Of a stretch of 64,000 bases of DNA, positions 49,468-58,756 are shown piece by piece; the first letter of the stretch is position 1; every line of letters starts with the position of its first letter. Both the position numbers and the translations under genes were made by a program. The notes under the pieces were generated by a model. The model was not told the DNA's origin. It did no database searches and saw nothing but the letters and a program-made list of their open reading frames with translations. The stretch is taken from NCBI RefSeq assembly GCF_002278135.3, contig NZ_CP029425.2, positions 7,044,001-7,108,000 of the forward strand, in the 5' to 3' direction. The stretch is from Bradyrhizobium ottawaense (lineage in GTDB: Bacteria; Pseudomonadota; Alphaproteobacteria; Rhizobiales; Xanthobacteraceae).

Positions 49468-50989
49468 TCGTCCGTTAAGAAGCCGGATTGATCGAGGCTG
49501 GCCGGGCGAGCGTGCGCCATAGCTGGGCCAGGAACAGGCACAAGAGATATCTCAGCCAGGCGAGGATGCGGCGGAAGTTGTGTCCGACGGCTGAGAGGAC
49601 GACGTTGGCGGCATCGCCGGCGCGGCCTTTGAGGTAGCAGCGCCCGAGGTGGCCTTCCGCCTTCAGGTGTCCGATGATGGGCTCGATGGCGGAGCGGCGG
49701 CGCAGCTCGCGCTTGATGACACCGAAAACGCCGCGCTTCTGGCCGGAGATGAAGACGCGACGGGGATTTTGTGCGTCGTGGCCGCGGTATCCCTTGTCGA
49801 CATAGGCCCGCTCGATCGGACAGCCGGTGAGTGTCTCGGTGCGGTCAATGACGTCCCGCAAGGTGTGACCGTCGTAGGGGTTGTCGGGCAGTGCGCTGGC
49901 GTGCAGCACGAACAGGCCACCGGGAGCCCGGCGGTTGTTGGTGACGATGGAGGCCTTCACGCCGAACTCGTAAGGCGCGCTGGCCTTGCCCTTGCCGATG
50001 CACTCCACTTCCGGGGCATGGAAGGAATAGAGCTTCCAGCCGCGCTGGCGCTGCTGCTGCGAGCGGATCTGCGTGGCCCGGCCGAGCGGGAGGGCGAACG
50101 CCTGCTCCAGTGCTGGCTGGCCTTCGATCTTGCGGCGGATGTCGCGGATGATCCGGCCCAGCCGGCTACGCAGGATACGCAACTGCCGCTGATGCCGCCT
50201 GAACTGTTTGGCATGGGCGTAGCGGCCGGCCATCATCGCGGCGGCCTTGGCGATGCGAGCATAGGATTGCCGCAGCCTGACGCCGTGCCTGATCGCCAGG
50301 CGGTTGAGCCCCTTGATGGCCGCATGCAGCAGCTTGGCATCGGTCGGAAAGGTGATGGCCTTCGGCTGCACCGTGGTGTCGACCGTAACCCGCTTGAGGT
50401 CCTGGCTGCGTAATGCACCGGCCTCGTGCGCTACCCGCAAGCTCTCGGCCAGCAGCAACTCCAGCTTGTCGCCAAGCCGCTTGCGCCAATGGCTCAGGTC
50501 CGAGCGCTCGTGCGGGAACGTGTGCTGAAAGAACTCTTCCCCGGTGAAGAACTGGAAGTATGGGTCATGGACCCAGCGCTCGCACACCTCCTCATCGGAC
50601 AGCCCGTAAATGTGCTTGAGCAACAGCAGACCGATCATGAAGCGCGTCTCGATCCCGGGCCTGCCGTTCTCGCTGTAGAGCGGCGCGATCTCGCCGTCGA
50701 TCCAGTCCCAATCGACCTTGCCGGCGAGCAGAACCAGCTCGTGCTTCATATTGATGATCTGGTCGAGCCGAGCCCGGAACAGATCGTTCGATCCCGTCGT
50801 CTTGTGCTTCTTCGGCCGCATCGTTCCCTCCGATGCAGACAAGGAATCATGCTTCCCGCTTCGAGGGAATCCACGAAAACCAAATCGCAAGGTTCTGACG
50901 CCCAAAGCATCAAAACCTTGCAATCTGGAAATGCCCCTTAGCCCAAATCGAGATTCCCGATCAGTGGCTTAGTCCTTCTTCACGGACGA
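49468..50989 (-). mobile_element. IS5-type insertion sequence within effector 2
   Basis: A 1522-base element with terminal inverted repeats TCGTCCGTTAAGAAG and TCGTCCGTGAAGAAG (14 of 15), flanked by the 8-base direct repeat CTAAGAAG at 49460-49467 and 50990-50997. Removing the element and one repeat joins the effector frame without a break. Confidence 0.85.
49475..50821 (-). CDS. IS5/IS1182-type transposase
   Basis: A 448-residue DDE transposase from ATG 50821 (GAGGGAACG upstream). N-terminal InsH-like domain ('FMIGLLLLKHIYGLSDEEVC', 'FFQHTFPHERSDLSHWRK'), first catalytic Asp in 'VTVDTTVQPKAI', then 'AYVDKGYRGHD', and C-terminal 'RRRSAIEPIIGHLKAEGHLG' with the catalytic Glu. Frame intact. 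Confidence 0.92.
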   Translation of the reverse strand: MRPKKHKTTGSNDLFRARLDQIINMKHELVLLAGKVDWDWIDGEIAPLYSENGRPGIETRFMIGLLLLKHIYGLSDEEVCERWVHDPYFQFFTGEEFFQHTFPHERSDLSHWRKRLGDKLELLLAESLRVAHEAGALRSQDLKRVTVDTTVQPKAITFPTDAKLLHAAIKGLNRLAIRHGVRLRQSYARIAKAAAMMAGRYAHAKQFRRHQRQLRILRSRLGRIIRDIRRKIEGQPALEQAFALPLGRATQIRSQQQRQRGWKLYSFHAPEVECIGKGKASAPYEFGVKASIVTNNRRAPGGLFVLHASALPDNPYDGHTLRDVIDRTETLTGCPIERAYVDKGYRGHDAQNPRRVFISGQKRGVFGVIKRELRRRSAIEPIIGHLKAEGHLGRCYLKGRAGDAANVVLSAVGHNFRRILAWLRYLLCLFLAQLWRTLARPASINPAS

Positions 50990-50997
50990 CTAAGAAG

Positions 50998-51543
50998 AGC
51001 GCCTGCATGTTGCTTCGCCCCACCGGCGACCATCCCGCCTTTGATGAGAGCCTCCTCAAGCCTCAAGATTTCGGGAGCATCCTGGGATAAACAGGCCGCT
51101 TGTCCAACTGATGCCCCCGTACCACAATCCCAGTTGATTGAGCCGGCTGCATCGCGGAGGCTGCTGACATTGCTCCACCACCGCCTGAATTGGCGAACTC
51201 GCTCAGCTGCTGCTCAATGGCAACGCCTTGCGGACTTTTTAGGGCCCTTGGCCTCTTCGCTGCTCTCAACTCAGCTGTGTTACGCTCATCGTTGATGAGG
51301 ACCTCGCTTGGCAAGAGGTTGCTCCTGGCAAGTGCACTCATCGGCTCGGCCGGGGACTGCTGGTGTAGCTAGACACATTGGTAGAGGGCCTACCGCGTGG
51401 CCCACCGTCAGGGATCGCGTTATCGGCTTCGCGCACCTCGTTTAATTGCTGCTCAAAGTCGTCTTGCCCGGATCGGTCGGGTTGATGCTCTTGCGAGACC
51501 TGTACCGCGGCCCGGCAGTTACGTCAAAATTGTGCGGTTCCAC
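50998..51543 (-). pseudogene. Type III effector 2, 5' part, frameshifted
   Basis: GTG 51543 follows AGAGG and lies about 50 bases downstream of a tts box. The protein can only be read by changing frame three times: 'MEPHNFDVTAGPRYRSRKS' first, then 'QDDFEQQLNEVREADNAIP', then 'NLLPSEVLINDERNTAEL', then 'DAPEILRLEEALIKGGMVAG' which passes in frame across the IS5 insertion site. The 'LLPSEVLINDERNTAEL' unit is related to 'LLPNQFGPSQFVINGERY' in effector 1. The gene is a remnant of a large repeat-type effector of the rhizobial NopD/Bel2-5 style, without the protease domain; this family call is tentative. Confidence 0.55.
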
Positions 51544-51584
51544 ATTAGCCTCTCGTCATGCAATCAATTGAGCTAGTCCTACTA

Positions 51585-51612
51585 TGAACAAACTTTCGAG
51601 AATCTGACGAGC
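51585..51612 (-). promoter_or_regulatory. tts box of effector 2
   Basis: Minus strand 51610-51591: TCGTCAGATTCTCGAAAGTT, two mismatches from the core CGTCAGCTTCTCGAAAGCT. It points toward the effector 2 start at 51543. Confidence 0.7.
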
Positions 51613-51627
51613 CGTCGCCCGCGGCTC

Positions 51628-51840
51628 TCAATCGTCGCGCAACTTCATGCCGAAATCCTCGACTTGCGCGCCACCGGTCTGTCGCCGCGCGGGATCGCGC
51701 CGCAGATCGCCATGAGCGTGAGGACTATCGAACGCTGGCTTGCTGCGGGCGGTGAGCCTGAGCGCCGGCGGCCGCCCGCACACTCTGTCCTCATTGATCC
51801 TTTTCGAGATTATTTGGGAAAAGCGCTGGGAGGAAGCTGA
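51628..51840 (+). pseudogene. Transposase remnant (helix-turn-helix N-terminus, ISL3-like)
   Basis: About 70 codons read 'LHAEILDLRATGLSPRGIAP', 'AMSVRTIERWLAAGGEPERR', 'LIDPFRDYL'. This is the HTH and linker of ISL3-type or related transposases. It begins beside the tts box of effector 2 and ends in TGA at 51840; the catalytic part is missing. Confidence 0.6.
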
Positions 51841-52390
51841 CCTTAGCGATTTTTATCGCACCAAGCTCGCTGTCATCGGCTTCCCAGGTCCAGTGGGCAC
51901 TTGCACTCTGCTCCCGAGCGGACCAGGTGTTTGCAACGCAGCGCGAGGGGCCTTTGCATAGCGCAATAACTGAACTGGGCATGAGGCCTTAAGCTATGCA
52001 GGTTGCGAAATACCGCGCCCGCCGAGGAATTTGGGCGGCCATCAGGAAAAGCCTTTGTCAGCAAACTTTCGTTTGGTGGCCAAGTTCTTGGCGCTTGGCC
52101 ATCGCCTGCGCTCGGCGCCGGTGCTCCCTCGATCAGGAATGCGTTCGATCTGTGGTAGCTGCGGTTTTCAAGACAAGAATTGGCGGACTATGTGAAAGGA
52201 TCAGGGATGCAGAAAGCATGTCCGGGCACGCACCAAATTGGTAGAATCGCTTGGCAGATTCTACAAAGAGGAGGCTGGACGGTTCAGGCCGTGCCCCTGC
52301 AACGGATCCATCGCCTGCCAACAGCCTCGCTATAGAACGCCTTACGCGAGCTGCCCCGCCGAAAGCTCGATTGCAGGCCCTGCTGCCTCT
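51841..52390. other. Decayed stretch between effectors 1 and 2
   Basis: No coherent frame. It would be where the C-terminal domain of effector 1 should lie; I found no cysteine-protease motifs in any frame. Confidence 0.35.
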
Positions 52391-54199
52391 TCAGCCACGT
52401 TCAGGATAAATGCGTACGCGCTGGCGGCCTTCGCTCTCCACCAATTCACCCCTGTAAGGCACTCCGCGGATCTCGAAATAGGTTGGTTGGCCCGCCCGCG
52501 GCAAGATGCCTTGGCCTTCCAGGGCGCGGACGAGGTAGGGCGGAAGGAATCGATCTCGGTGCTCCCATCCCCGCGGATCAGATACCCAAGATCAACGGGC
52601 CCCTCACCGGATTGCACGGCTGGCACGATCGGCCGGGGACGATAGAGCGACTGAGACGGGCCTGGTTCATCCGGCTGGCTCACGCGGGGATGATGGATCA
52701 GGCGAACATCCCTGCGGCCTCCTGGTCCACCGTAGCCGAAAATAGCGCTCCCCATTGATCACAAACTGACTTGGCCCGAACTGGTTTGGCAGCAGATGCA
52801 TATTTCCCAATACATCGATCAACACGACTGAAGCCGCCTGGGAGCCGTGGCGCCAGCCGGCGCCAACGATCGCTCCTATATCCCGCAGCTCCGGAGCCGC
52901 CCCCGGCGGTCCTGCGAACGACGAGGCGGCTGCAAATTCAGATGCTGGCGCAGAGCGCGCATCGTCACGCAAGTCGTGGGGTGTGGGGTGGATCCAGATC
53001 AACGAAGGAGTCGAGACCGCCGTAGATGTTTGACGATCGAGGCCTCACGCACGACGGCGATGCGGAGTCTTGCATCTGTTGCCCGAGCCAGGCCCAGGCT
53101 CCCTGGCTGGGGGTGGCCGGTGTAGCAGGAAGCTCGAGCGGCGGATGAGCTTGCGCGCCCCAGTGCGGCGCTGGCTCTGGTGAGGCGGGTCCTTGGATCT
53201 GCTCGCCAAGCCAGTTCCAGGCTCCGGCGCTCGGCGTCGCCGGGGTTGCGGGAAGCTGCTGCGACGAACCGGCCTGCCAATGGCTGGGCGGCGCTGGCAT
53301 CGATATGTTGGGCCCGTGGATCTGCTCGCCAAGCCAATCCCAGGCGCCCGCGCTCGGGCTAGCTGGCGTTGCGGGAGGACCCTGCAGTGCATGCGGCTGT
53401 CGAGCAGCTTCCCAAGAAGGCTGGCCCGGATCCTCAGGAGGCCTCAATCCAAGCGCCCTGTTCGCCTCCAGGATTTGCTCGTATCCGCCAAGTTTGACCA
53501 GATCAGCATTGATCTTCTTGTCGTTGGTTTCGCGCCTGTACTCCTCGAGATCCCGGACAAACGCGGGGGTGGAAAGTCGGCCGGCCATCGGTGGCCTATC
53601 ATGGGTCCGCAGCCACTCACTCAGCTTAGACATGCGGCGAGCTTGCCTGTCGATCGTCTTCGGCTCGATCCTGTGTGTTGCCTTTTCCGCCGCCGCCCAC
53701 ATGTGGATGAGGGTTGCGTCCGCGCCGTGAGGAGCCAGTCGGCGGAGATCAGGCGCCAGGGCGTTTCCGGCACCGACCTCACGGAGCTTCTTCAAGGCCG
53801 CCTTGATGCGCGTGCCGCGGCGGCCTGCGTACCTGTCGACCTCCTCATCGAGCTCAGCTTCCAGCTGGTGGTTTTCCACCTCCGGATTGTCCTGCTGCGC
53901 GTTTTCCAATTCCCGGCTATTCGATCCGCAATTGAGGGCCTGCCGTGCTCGCTCAGGAGCACGCTCAAATGGCGCAAATCGGTTGCCGCATTCTTGATCG
54001 TGCCGTCGGTGAGGTTACCCGCCGCCTTGTTTCGGAAATCTTTAATGAGCTCCTCATCGGCCGCAGGGACCCCGCGCGTCCGGCCCGGCTGCCTCGCATA
54101 ATCAATTCGTAAATTCGTCGAAAAGACGTCAGATTGCCCAGCGTCGCGCGACGAATTTTCACTGCTGCTCCGGCCAAGCGCCTTGCCGATTCCCGACTT
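52391..54199 (-). pseudogene. Type III effector 1, main part with integrase-like and GAWxWLG repeats
   Basis: After the IS256-type element the effector continues from 'GKALGRSSSENSSRD'. It has two helical units like the core-binding domain of tyrosine recombinases: 'TIKNAATDLRHLSVLLSEHG' with 'RIKAALKKLREVGA', and 'ARRMSKLSEWLRTHDRPPMA' with 'DLEEYRRETNDKKINADLV'. Three tandem Pro-rich units follow ('PSAGAWDWLGEQIHGP', 'PSAGAWNWLGEQIQGP', 'PSQGAWAWLGQQMQDS'). Then come 'LLPNQFGPSQFVINGERY', 'GPGGRRDVRLIHHPR' and 'GILPRAGQPTYFEIRGVPYR', ending at 52391. Frame changes are needed near 53910, 52990, 52735 and 52560. Tentatively a NopD/Bel2-5-like effector lacking its C-terminal protease. Confidence 0.65.
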
Positions 54200-55594
54200 G
54201 AGCTATGCGGGAAACTGGGTGATGACGGAATGAGATAGGCGGCGTATCGAGGCGGGTGTCGAGCCTGCCAGAACCTCAAGGAGAGCGATACGCCATGAAC
54301 GAGCATAGCAACATTGTCCCACTGCGTCAGCCCGATGAGATCGACGATCCACTGACGAATATTTTGCGATCTGGTGCTCGGCAGCTGCTTGCGCAGGCTG
54401 TCGAGATGGAAGCCGAGGCGTTTCTCGCCGCGATGAAGGGCTTGAAGCTTCCCGATGGCCGCGACCGCCTCGTGCGGCACGGCCATGGTCCAGTGCGGAC
54501 GATCCAGACGGGGATCGGCGCCGTCGAAGTCGCCCGGGTAAAGATTCGCGATCGCGCGGTGACCAGCGATGGCGAGCGGATCCGCTTCACCTCGGCGATC
54601 CTGCCGTTGTGGGCACGGCGCACGAAGAGCTTGGATGCACTTTTGCCGGTTCTGTACCTGCGAGGCATCTCGACGGGCGACTTCCAGGAGGCGCTGGCGG
54701 CGCTCCTGGGCAAGGATGCGCCGAATCTTTCTCCGGCGGTGGTTTCCAGACTGACGACGGAGTGGCAGCTCGAGTACGAGCGTTGGCAGAAGCGCGATCT
54801 GTCGGCGCGCCGGTACGTATACGTGTGGGCGGACGGCGTCTTCCTGCAGGCTCGCATGGAAGACCACAGCGAATGCATGCTGGTGCTGATCGGCGCGACG
54901 CCGGAAGGCAAGAAGGAACTCATCGGCTTCCAGGTCGGCGTGCGCGAGAGCACGCAGAGCTGGCACGAACTGCTCGTCGAGGCGAAAACCCGTGGGCTGA
55001 AGATCGCCCCGGAAATCGCCGTCGGTGACGGCGCGCTCGGCTTCTGGAAGGCGCTCGACGAGGTCTTTCCCGCCACGCGACATCAGCGGTGCTGGGTGCA
55101 CAAAACCGCGAATATCTTGAACAAAGTCGCAGTGTCGGTACAGGCCAGCATGAAGAAGGATCTGCGCGAGGTCTATTTGGCGTCCAACCGAGCTTCGGCC
55201 GAAGTGGCGATCGATGTCTTTGCCGAGAAATACGGAGCGAAGTACGACAAGGCGGTCGAGTGCCTGACGAAAGATCGCGACGCAATGCTTGCGTTCTACG
55301 AATTCCCCGCCGAGCATTGGGACCACTTGCGGACGACGAATCCCATCGAAAGCGTGTTCGCGACGGTCCGGCACAGAACGGTGCGCACGAAAGGTTCGTT
55401 ATCGTCAACGACTGCCAAGTTGATGGTGTTCAAGCTGCTCTGCGCCGCATCAAAGACCTGGCGGCGGCTGAAAGGCACAAATCAGTTGCCGAAGGTCATC
55501 GCAGGTGTCAGATTCGAAAACGGCATCGAGGTCATCCAAGTGCCGGAAAACCACGCCGCCTGATCGCCTCGTCACCCAAAATCCCGCATAGCTC
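54200..55594 (+). mobile_element. IS256-type insertion sequence within effector 1
   Basis: A 1395-base element with inverted ends GAGCTATGCGGGA and a 9-base direct repeat TCCCGACTT on both sides (54191-54199 and 55595-55603). IS256 elements duplicate 8-9 bases. Removing it restores the effector frame. Confidence 0.9.
54295..55563 (+). CDS. IS256-family (mutator type) transposase
   Basis: A 422-residue transposase from ATG 54295 (AAGGAGAG upstream). Domain: 'LLAQAVEMEAEAFLAAMKG' start, catalytic Asp in 'YVYVWADGVFLQARMED' and in 'EIAVGDGALGFWKALDEVFP', 'RHQRCWVHKTANILNKV', and Glu in 'TTNPIESVFATVRHRTVRTK'. All are typical of the mutator family. Frame intact. The long opposite-strand frame is a shadow of this gene. 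Confidence 0.95.
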   Translation: MNEHSNIVPLRQPDEIDDPLTNILRSGARQLLAQAVEMEAEAFLAAMKGLKLPDGRDRLVRHGHGPVRTIQTGIGAVEVARVKIRDRAVTSDGERIRFTSAILPLWARRTKSLDALLPVLYLRGISTGDFQEALAALLGKDAPNLSPAVVSRLTTEWQLEYERWQKRDLSARRYVYVWADGVFLQARMEDHSECMLVLIGATPEGKKELIGFQVGVRESTQSWHELLVEAKTRGLKIAPEIAVGDGALGFWKALDEVFPATRHQRCWVHKTANILNKVAVSVQASMKKDLREVYLASNRASAEVAIDVFAEKYGAKYDKAVECLTKDRDAMLAFYEFPAEHWDHLRTTNPIESVFATVRHRTVRTKGSLSSTTAKLMVFKLLCAASKTWRRLKGTNQLPKVIAGVRFENGIEVIQVPENHAA

Positions 55595-56047
55595 TCCCGA
55601 CTTGAAGCGTGACCATAATCTGCGGCTTTTTCCGCTTTTGGCCGACGCGGCAGACTCTGCGTCCGGAAAGCTTTAGCGCGCGCTGCTGAACAGATCATCT
55701 CGCAAACTAGACTGCGGCACTTGCGTCGCAGCGGTAAGCTGAAAGCTGGGAATGTCTACGCTCCGGCGCGTGTCGCCTAGCGCACTCTCCCTAAAAGTGG
55801 AGTGCGGCGGCGCCCGCATCGAACCGCCGAAATCGTCCCGCCGGACTGCTCGACCACCTCCTGCGGGAGGCCGATCAGGTGAAGTTGACTTGCTTTGATC
55901 AGACGGATCGAGATGCAAATCCTCCATACGCTTCTCAAAGTCGCCTTGCTCGCTTGAGTCGCCCCGTCGCTGACCCGCCCGCCCCGGCAGCGCGGCGTAC
56001 TCCCGCATCCAGGCTCCTGAATCGAAGAATGGGTCAACCGGATCCAT
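55595..56047 (-). pseudogene. Type III effector 1, N-terminal part
   Basis: ATG 56047 with GAGGAG seven bases before; 'MDPVDPFFDSGAWMREYAAL' begins a soluble, Ser/Arg/Asp-rich N-terminus of the sort used as a type III secretion signal. TAA at 55673-55675 interrupts the frame (likely from CAA or GAA). The frame then continues open, 'SFPDAESAASAKSGKSRR', up to the IS256 target site and beyond it. A tts box lies about 100 bases upstream. Confidence 0.65.
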
Positions 56048-56139
56048 CCTGCTCTCCTCATGTTTGTAGAGACCCTGCAGCAATCCGTACGGCCTGGATT
56101 ACGGCGAGATTGCAGCTCTTCAGATTCTCGATTGTTGTA

Positions 56140-56167
56140 GCCGCAACCTTTCAAGAAGCTGACGAGA
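56140..56167 (-). promoter_or_regulatory. tts box of effector 1
   Basis: Minus strand 56165-56145: TCGTCAGCTTCTTGAAAGGTT, one mismatch in the CGTCAGCTTCTCGAAAG core and one at the end. It points toward effector 1, about 100 bases away. Confidence 0.7.
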
Positions 56168-56283
56168 TCAGGATATTGCTGCGCGCGAGACCGGCGTCGC
56201 ATCGGCACCCGCCTGACGACGGACGGAGTTGCTCCAATTTTATCGCACCTCTTCGCCGGTTTCGTGTTCGAGCTGACGAAATT

Positions 56284-56790
56284 GGTCGACCGATCTAACA
56301 ATGGATCGCCGGTCGATCGTGCGCCGAATTCAAGCATCACGGCGGGACTTACATAGCCGCTACCGTCTCCAATGGATCATACGTGACGTGCATCTTGTCG
56401 TCCTTGGCATCAATTTTGGTAGTGAGCTTGTCCTATTGCAGGCGTTCATTGATGACGCACAACGTCTTTTCCTTGACGCAGACCGGAGGCGTTCTCGCGC
56501 GTTGGCACTTTTGCTTTGACTGCGGTTCTGAGGGACCAAATTGTCCACCGGGTCCGGAGCTGTTGCTCGAATGCCGTATGTGAGATCCACGTCGTACGAG
56601 AAACGGCGAATTGCGCCGTAAGCCTTCGAAAGGGACGTTCCGCTCGGAGACGAGATTCTCGCCCAGTGGCGACGAGCGCGTTCAGGCATCAAAACGACCC
56701 CAAACATTCTTTTTCGAGAAGATGTGCAGGGCGTCCTGAGTTCGCAGCAGTAACGGTGCCTGGCAAGCCAAGTTGGCAATGAAGATCCGG
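56284..56790 (-). pseudogene. Remnant of an AbiEii/AbiGii-type nucleotidyltransferase toxin
   Basis: Pieces in several minus frames reconstruct part of the family: 'GTSLSKAYGAIRRFSYDVDL' 'TYGIR' (active-site region, near 56645-56570), 'KTLCVINERLQ' then an in-frame TAG, 'DDKMHVTYDPLE', and 'SGYVSPAVMLEFGARSTGDP' near 56350-56290. At least three frameshifts and one stop are present. The antitoxin AbiEi is not seen. The 3' end is cut by the effector 1 promoter region. Confidence 0.65.
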
Positions 56791-57497
56791 CAGACTTCGA
56801 TTCGCTCACTTCAATCGGGCTCAGTCTTTGACTGAGGGACCGCAAGGCTTCTCTTGCAGTCTCGGGACCGCCCCGCTCGAGCGCGCACGACCTCACCTGC
56901 ACGACGGCTTGGCCATCGTAAGCTGCCAACGCGGTGCATGCTTGAACTCCACAACTTGCTTGCCAAGATGGAGCTCGCGGAACGCCCCCGAAGTCAAATA
57001 AACCTGCCGAACAGTCTGCGGCCTCGTCAACCGAGTTGGTTGGCTGAGGCAGCGCCTCCGTAACCGATGATTTCGCCGCGGCGCGCCTTGGTCTCCTCAA
57101 CAACTTTTCGACCGACTGAGCTCTCGTTCCGAAGCAACTTTCGACGGGGCGCAGATAGGCGCCCTCGCCTCGCGCACGGGAATTTTCGTCGCTCACCGAC
57201 CGAACGAATATAGCCGCGAAGCATCAGCCCACTTCGCTCTCCGGAGATCTGCGCAAGGCGCTGAACAGGCAAATCAGCCGTTCCCGAGCGATGACGACGT
57301 GCTGACGTGACGGTCCGTAGAGCTTGCCGACACTGATCCGCCAAAACGGACAAGATGATCTGCGAGCTGAAGCGGGCGCATGTGGGTGGACGGCGAACAG
57401 ATGAGATCGTCGCGCCGGCCCCCCTTTCCGTCGGTTTGGCTCCGGCGGCGGTTGGGTTGCTGTACAAGACTCTCCATCACAATCAGGCTCGCTCCCC
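56791..57497. other. Gene-poor stretch
   Basis: No gene supported on either strand; may include eroded parts of the AbiEii gene. Confidence 0.35.
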
Positions 57498-58538
57498 TCA
57501 TTCATCCGAGGATCGCCGTGGAACCCCTTCACCGTGAACATTGCTCTTTGTTCGAACCTGATGGTTCGTGGGCAGCCAATCTGTGACACCCGCGAAGAAC
57601 ACTCTCAGCGACCATCTCGCAGCTTCGCCATCTTTCAGTTGATGGGAATGAGGCTCGCGGCCTGATGGGTTAGCACCGATGCCGAAGGATCTATATTCGG
57701 CATAATAGCTCGTGCTCAACTTGTTGGTCTCGCCGGGAGCCCATTCGCGCCAGCCTTCCGCAATCACTCGTGCATCTATCTTTGTCGACAGGAAGACCAC
57801 TGTGGCGTAGGAGCGCCAGGGGCGGCCAAGCGCGATATAGCGCGCAGCAGGGTCGGCACTTAGCCTGCAATGATCAAAAACATAGCCACTGTCCTCATCC
57901 GGCGTTGCCTTGCTCTGAGCGGTATAGATGACCGCTTGATTGGCGATGCCGTGCAATTCACATTGCCGGAACCAGACCTTGGCGTTGCCAAATATGAAAT
58001 CGACATGCCCTTCGATGTAGCAGTTCGAGAAGTATTGTCGTGACATTCTACCGTTTGGTCCCTTGCCGGCAAACAGCGTGTCCTGGGCGCCGAGCAGGCG
58101 GACGCGCGTAATGACGTCCCTATCTCCGGTAACGGACAGCGCTACCGCCTGCGAAGGTGGATTGGCCGGATTGAGGGCATAGTCGTTCTGAATGGTCAGA
58201 TTCTCGAGCCGGAAGTCATCGCTAGGGGCATCCAGCGTCGCCGAACGGGCCGTTCCTCCTACATTGACCGCGCCGTCGCCATACACAATGACCGTATCCT
58301 CCGGCTTGTTGCCAGTCCCTGCGAGATGAACACCGGATTTCGTGATTTTAACCTTCTCGCGATAGATGCCTGGCGCGATCCGGACGTTTCCGCCTTCCGC
58401 CGGCAATGCGTCGATGGCTTGCTGCACGGAGTGATAGTCTGCATTTCCGGCATGCGACACCAACAGTGGATGAGCGTACGCCGCGGCGATGCAGAAACAT
58501 CCCGCCAGAAGTGCAGCGGAGGAAACGAAAATTCGCAT
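57498..58538 (-). CDS. Secreted pectinesterase
   Basis: A 346-residue carbohydrate esterase 8 enzyme that removes methyl groups from pectin. Signal peptide 1-22 ('MRIFVSSAALLAGCFCIAAA', 'YA'). The beta-helix body has the family motifs 'QAVALSV', 'GAQDTLF' (catalytic-loop Gln and Asp), 'GHVDFIFGNAKVWF' (nucleophile Asp) and 'LGRPWRSYATVVF' (substrate Arg and Trp). The last 45 residues after 'RSFGIGANPSGR' are looser. With the polygalacturonase upstream on the same strand it forms a pectin-degrading pair. Confidence 0.92.
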   Translation of the reverse strand: MRIFVSSAALLAGCFCIAAAYAHPLLVSHAGNADYHSVQQAIDALPAEGGNVRIAPGIYREKVKITKSGVHLAGTGNKPEDTVIVYGDGAVNVGGTARSATLDAPSDDFRLENLTIQNDYALNPANPPSQAVALSVTGDRDVITRVRLLGAQDTLFAGKGPNGRMSRQYFSNCYIEGHVDFIFGNAKVWFRQCELHGIANQAVIYTAQSKATPDEDSGYVFDHCRLSADPAARYIALGRPWRSYATVVFLSTKIDARVIAEGWREWAPGETNKLSTSYYAEYRSFGIGANPSGREPHSHQLKDGEAARWSLRVFFAGVTDWLPTNHQVRTKSNVHGEGVPRRSSDE

Positions 58539-58756
58539 GTGATCTTACACTTCGTTTCTCAGCGGGATAGCCGTCGCGCATCGACACAAGATTTTCATCG
58601 CCAAATCAGAACCTGCGTCACCTTGACATTTCCGGCCCTGCAAAACTGTCGGCCAATAGCAACCAACTCGGGACATGAGCCCGACCTTCGTCAACACCAG
58701 TAATCTTGGCCCCAGATGCGGAACTCACCACCTGAGTTCGGCGCCGCGTGTAGTGC

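Noticed and set aside
49649..50413. A 254-codon plus-strand gene
   Set aside because: It is the shadow of the IS5-type transposase on the other strand.
53965..55374. A 469-codon minus-strand gene
   Set aside because: It is antisense to the intact IS256-type transposase and has no motif of its own.
56372..56398. A seventh MerR-type site (ATCATACGTGACGTGCATCTTGTCG)
   Set aside because: It lies inside the decayed AbiEii coding sequence, lacks the TTGA -35 element and the right-half GGTTGTAG; the resemblance is explained by coding sequence.
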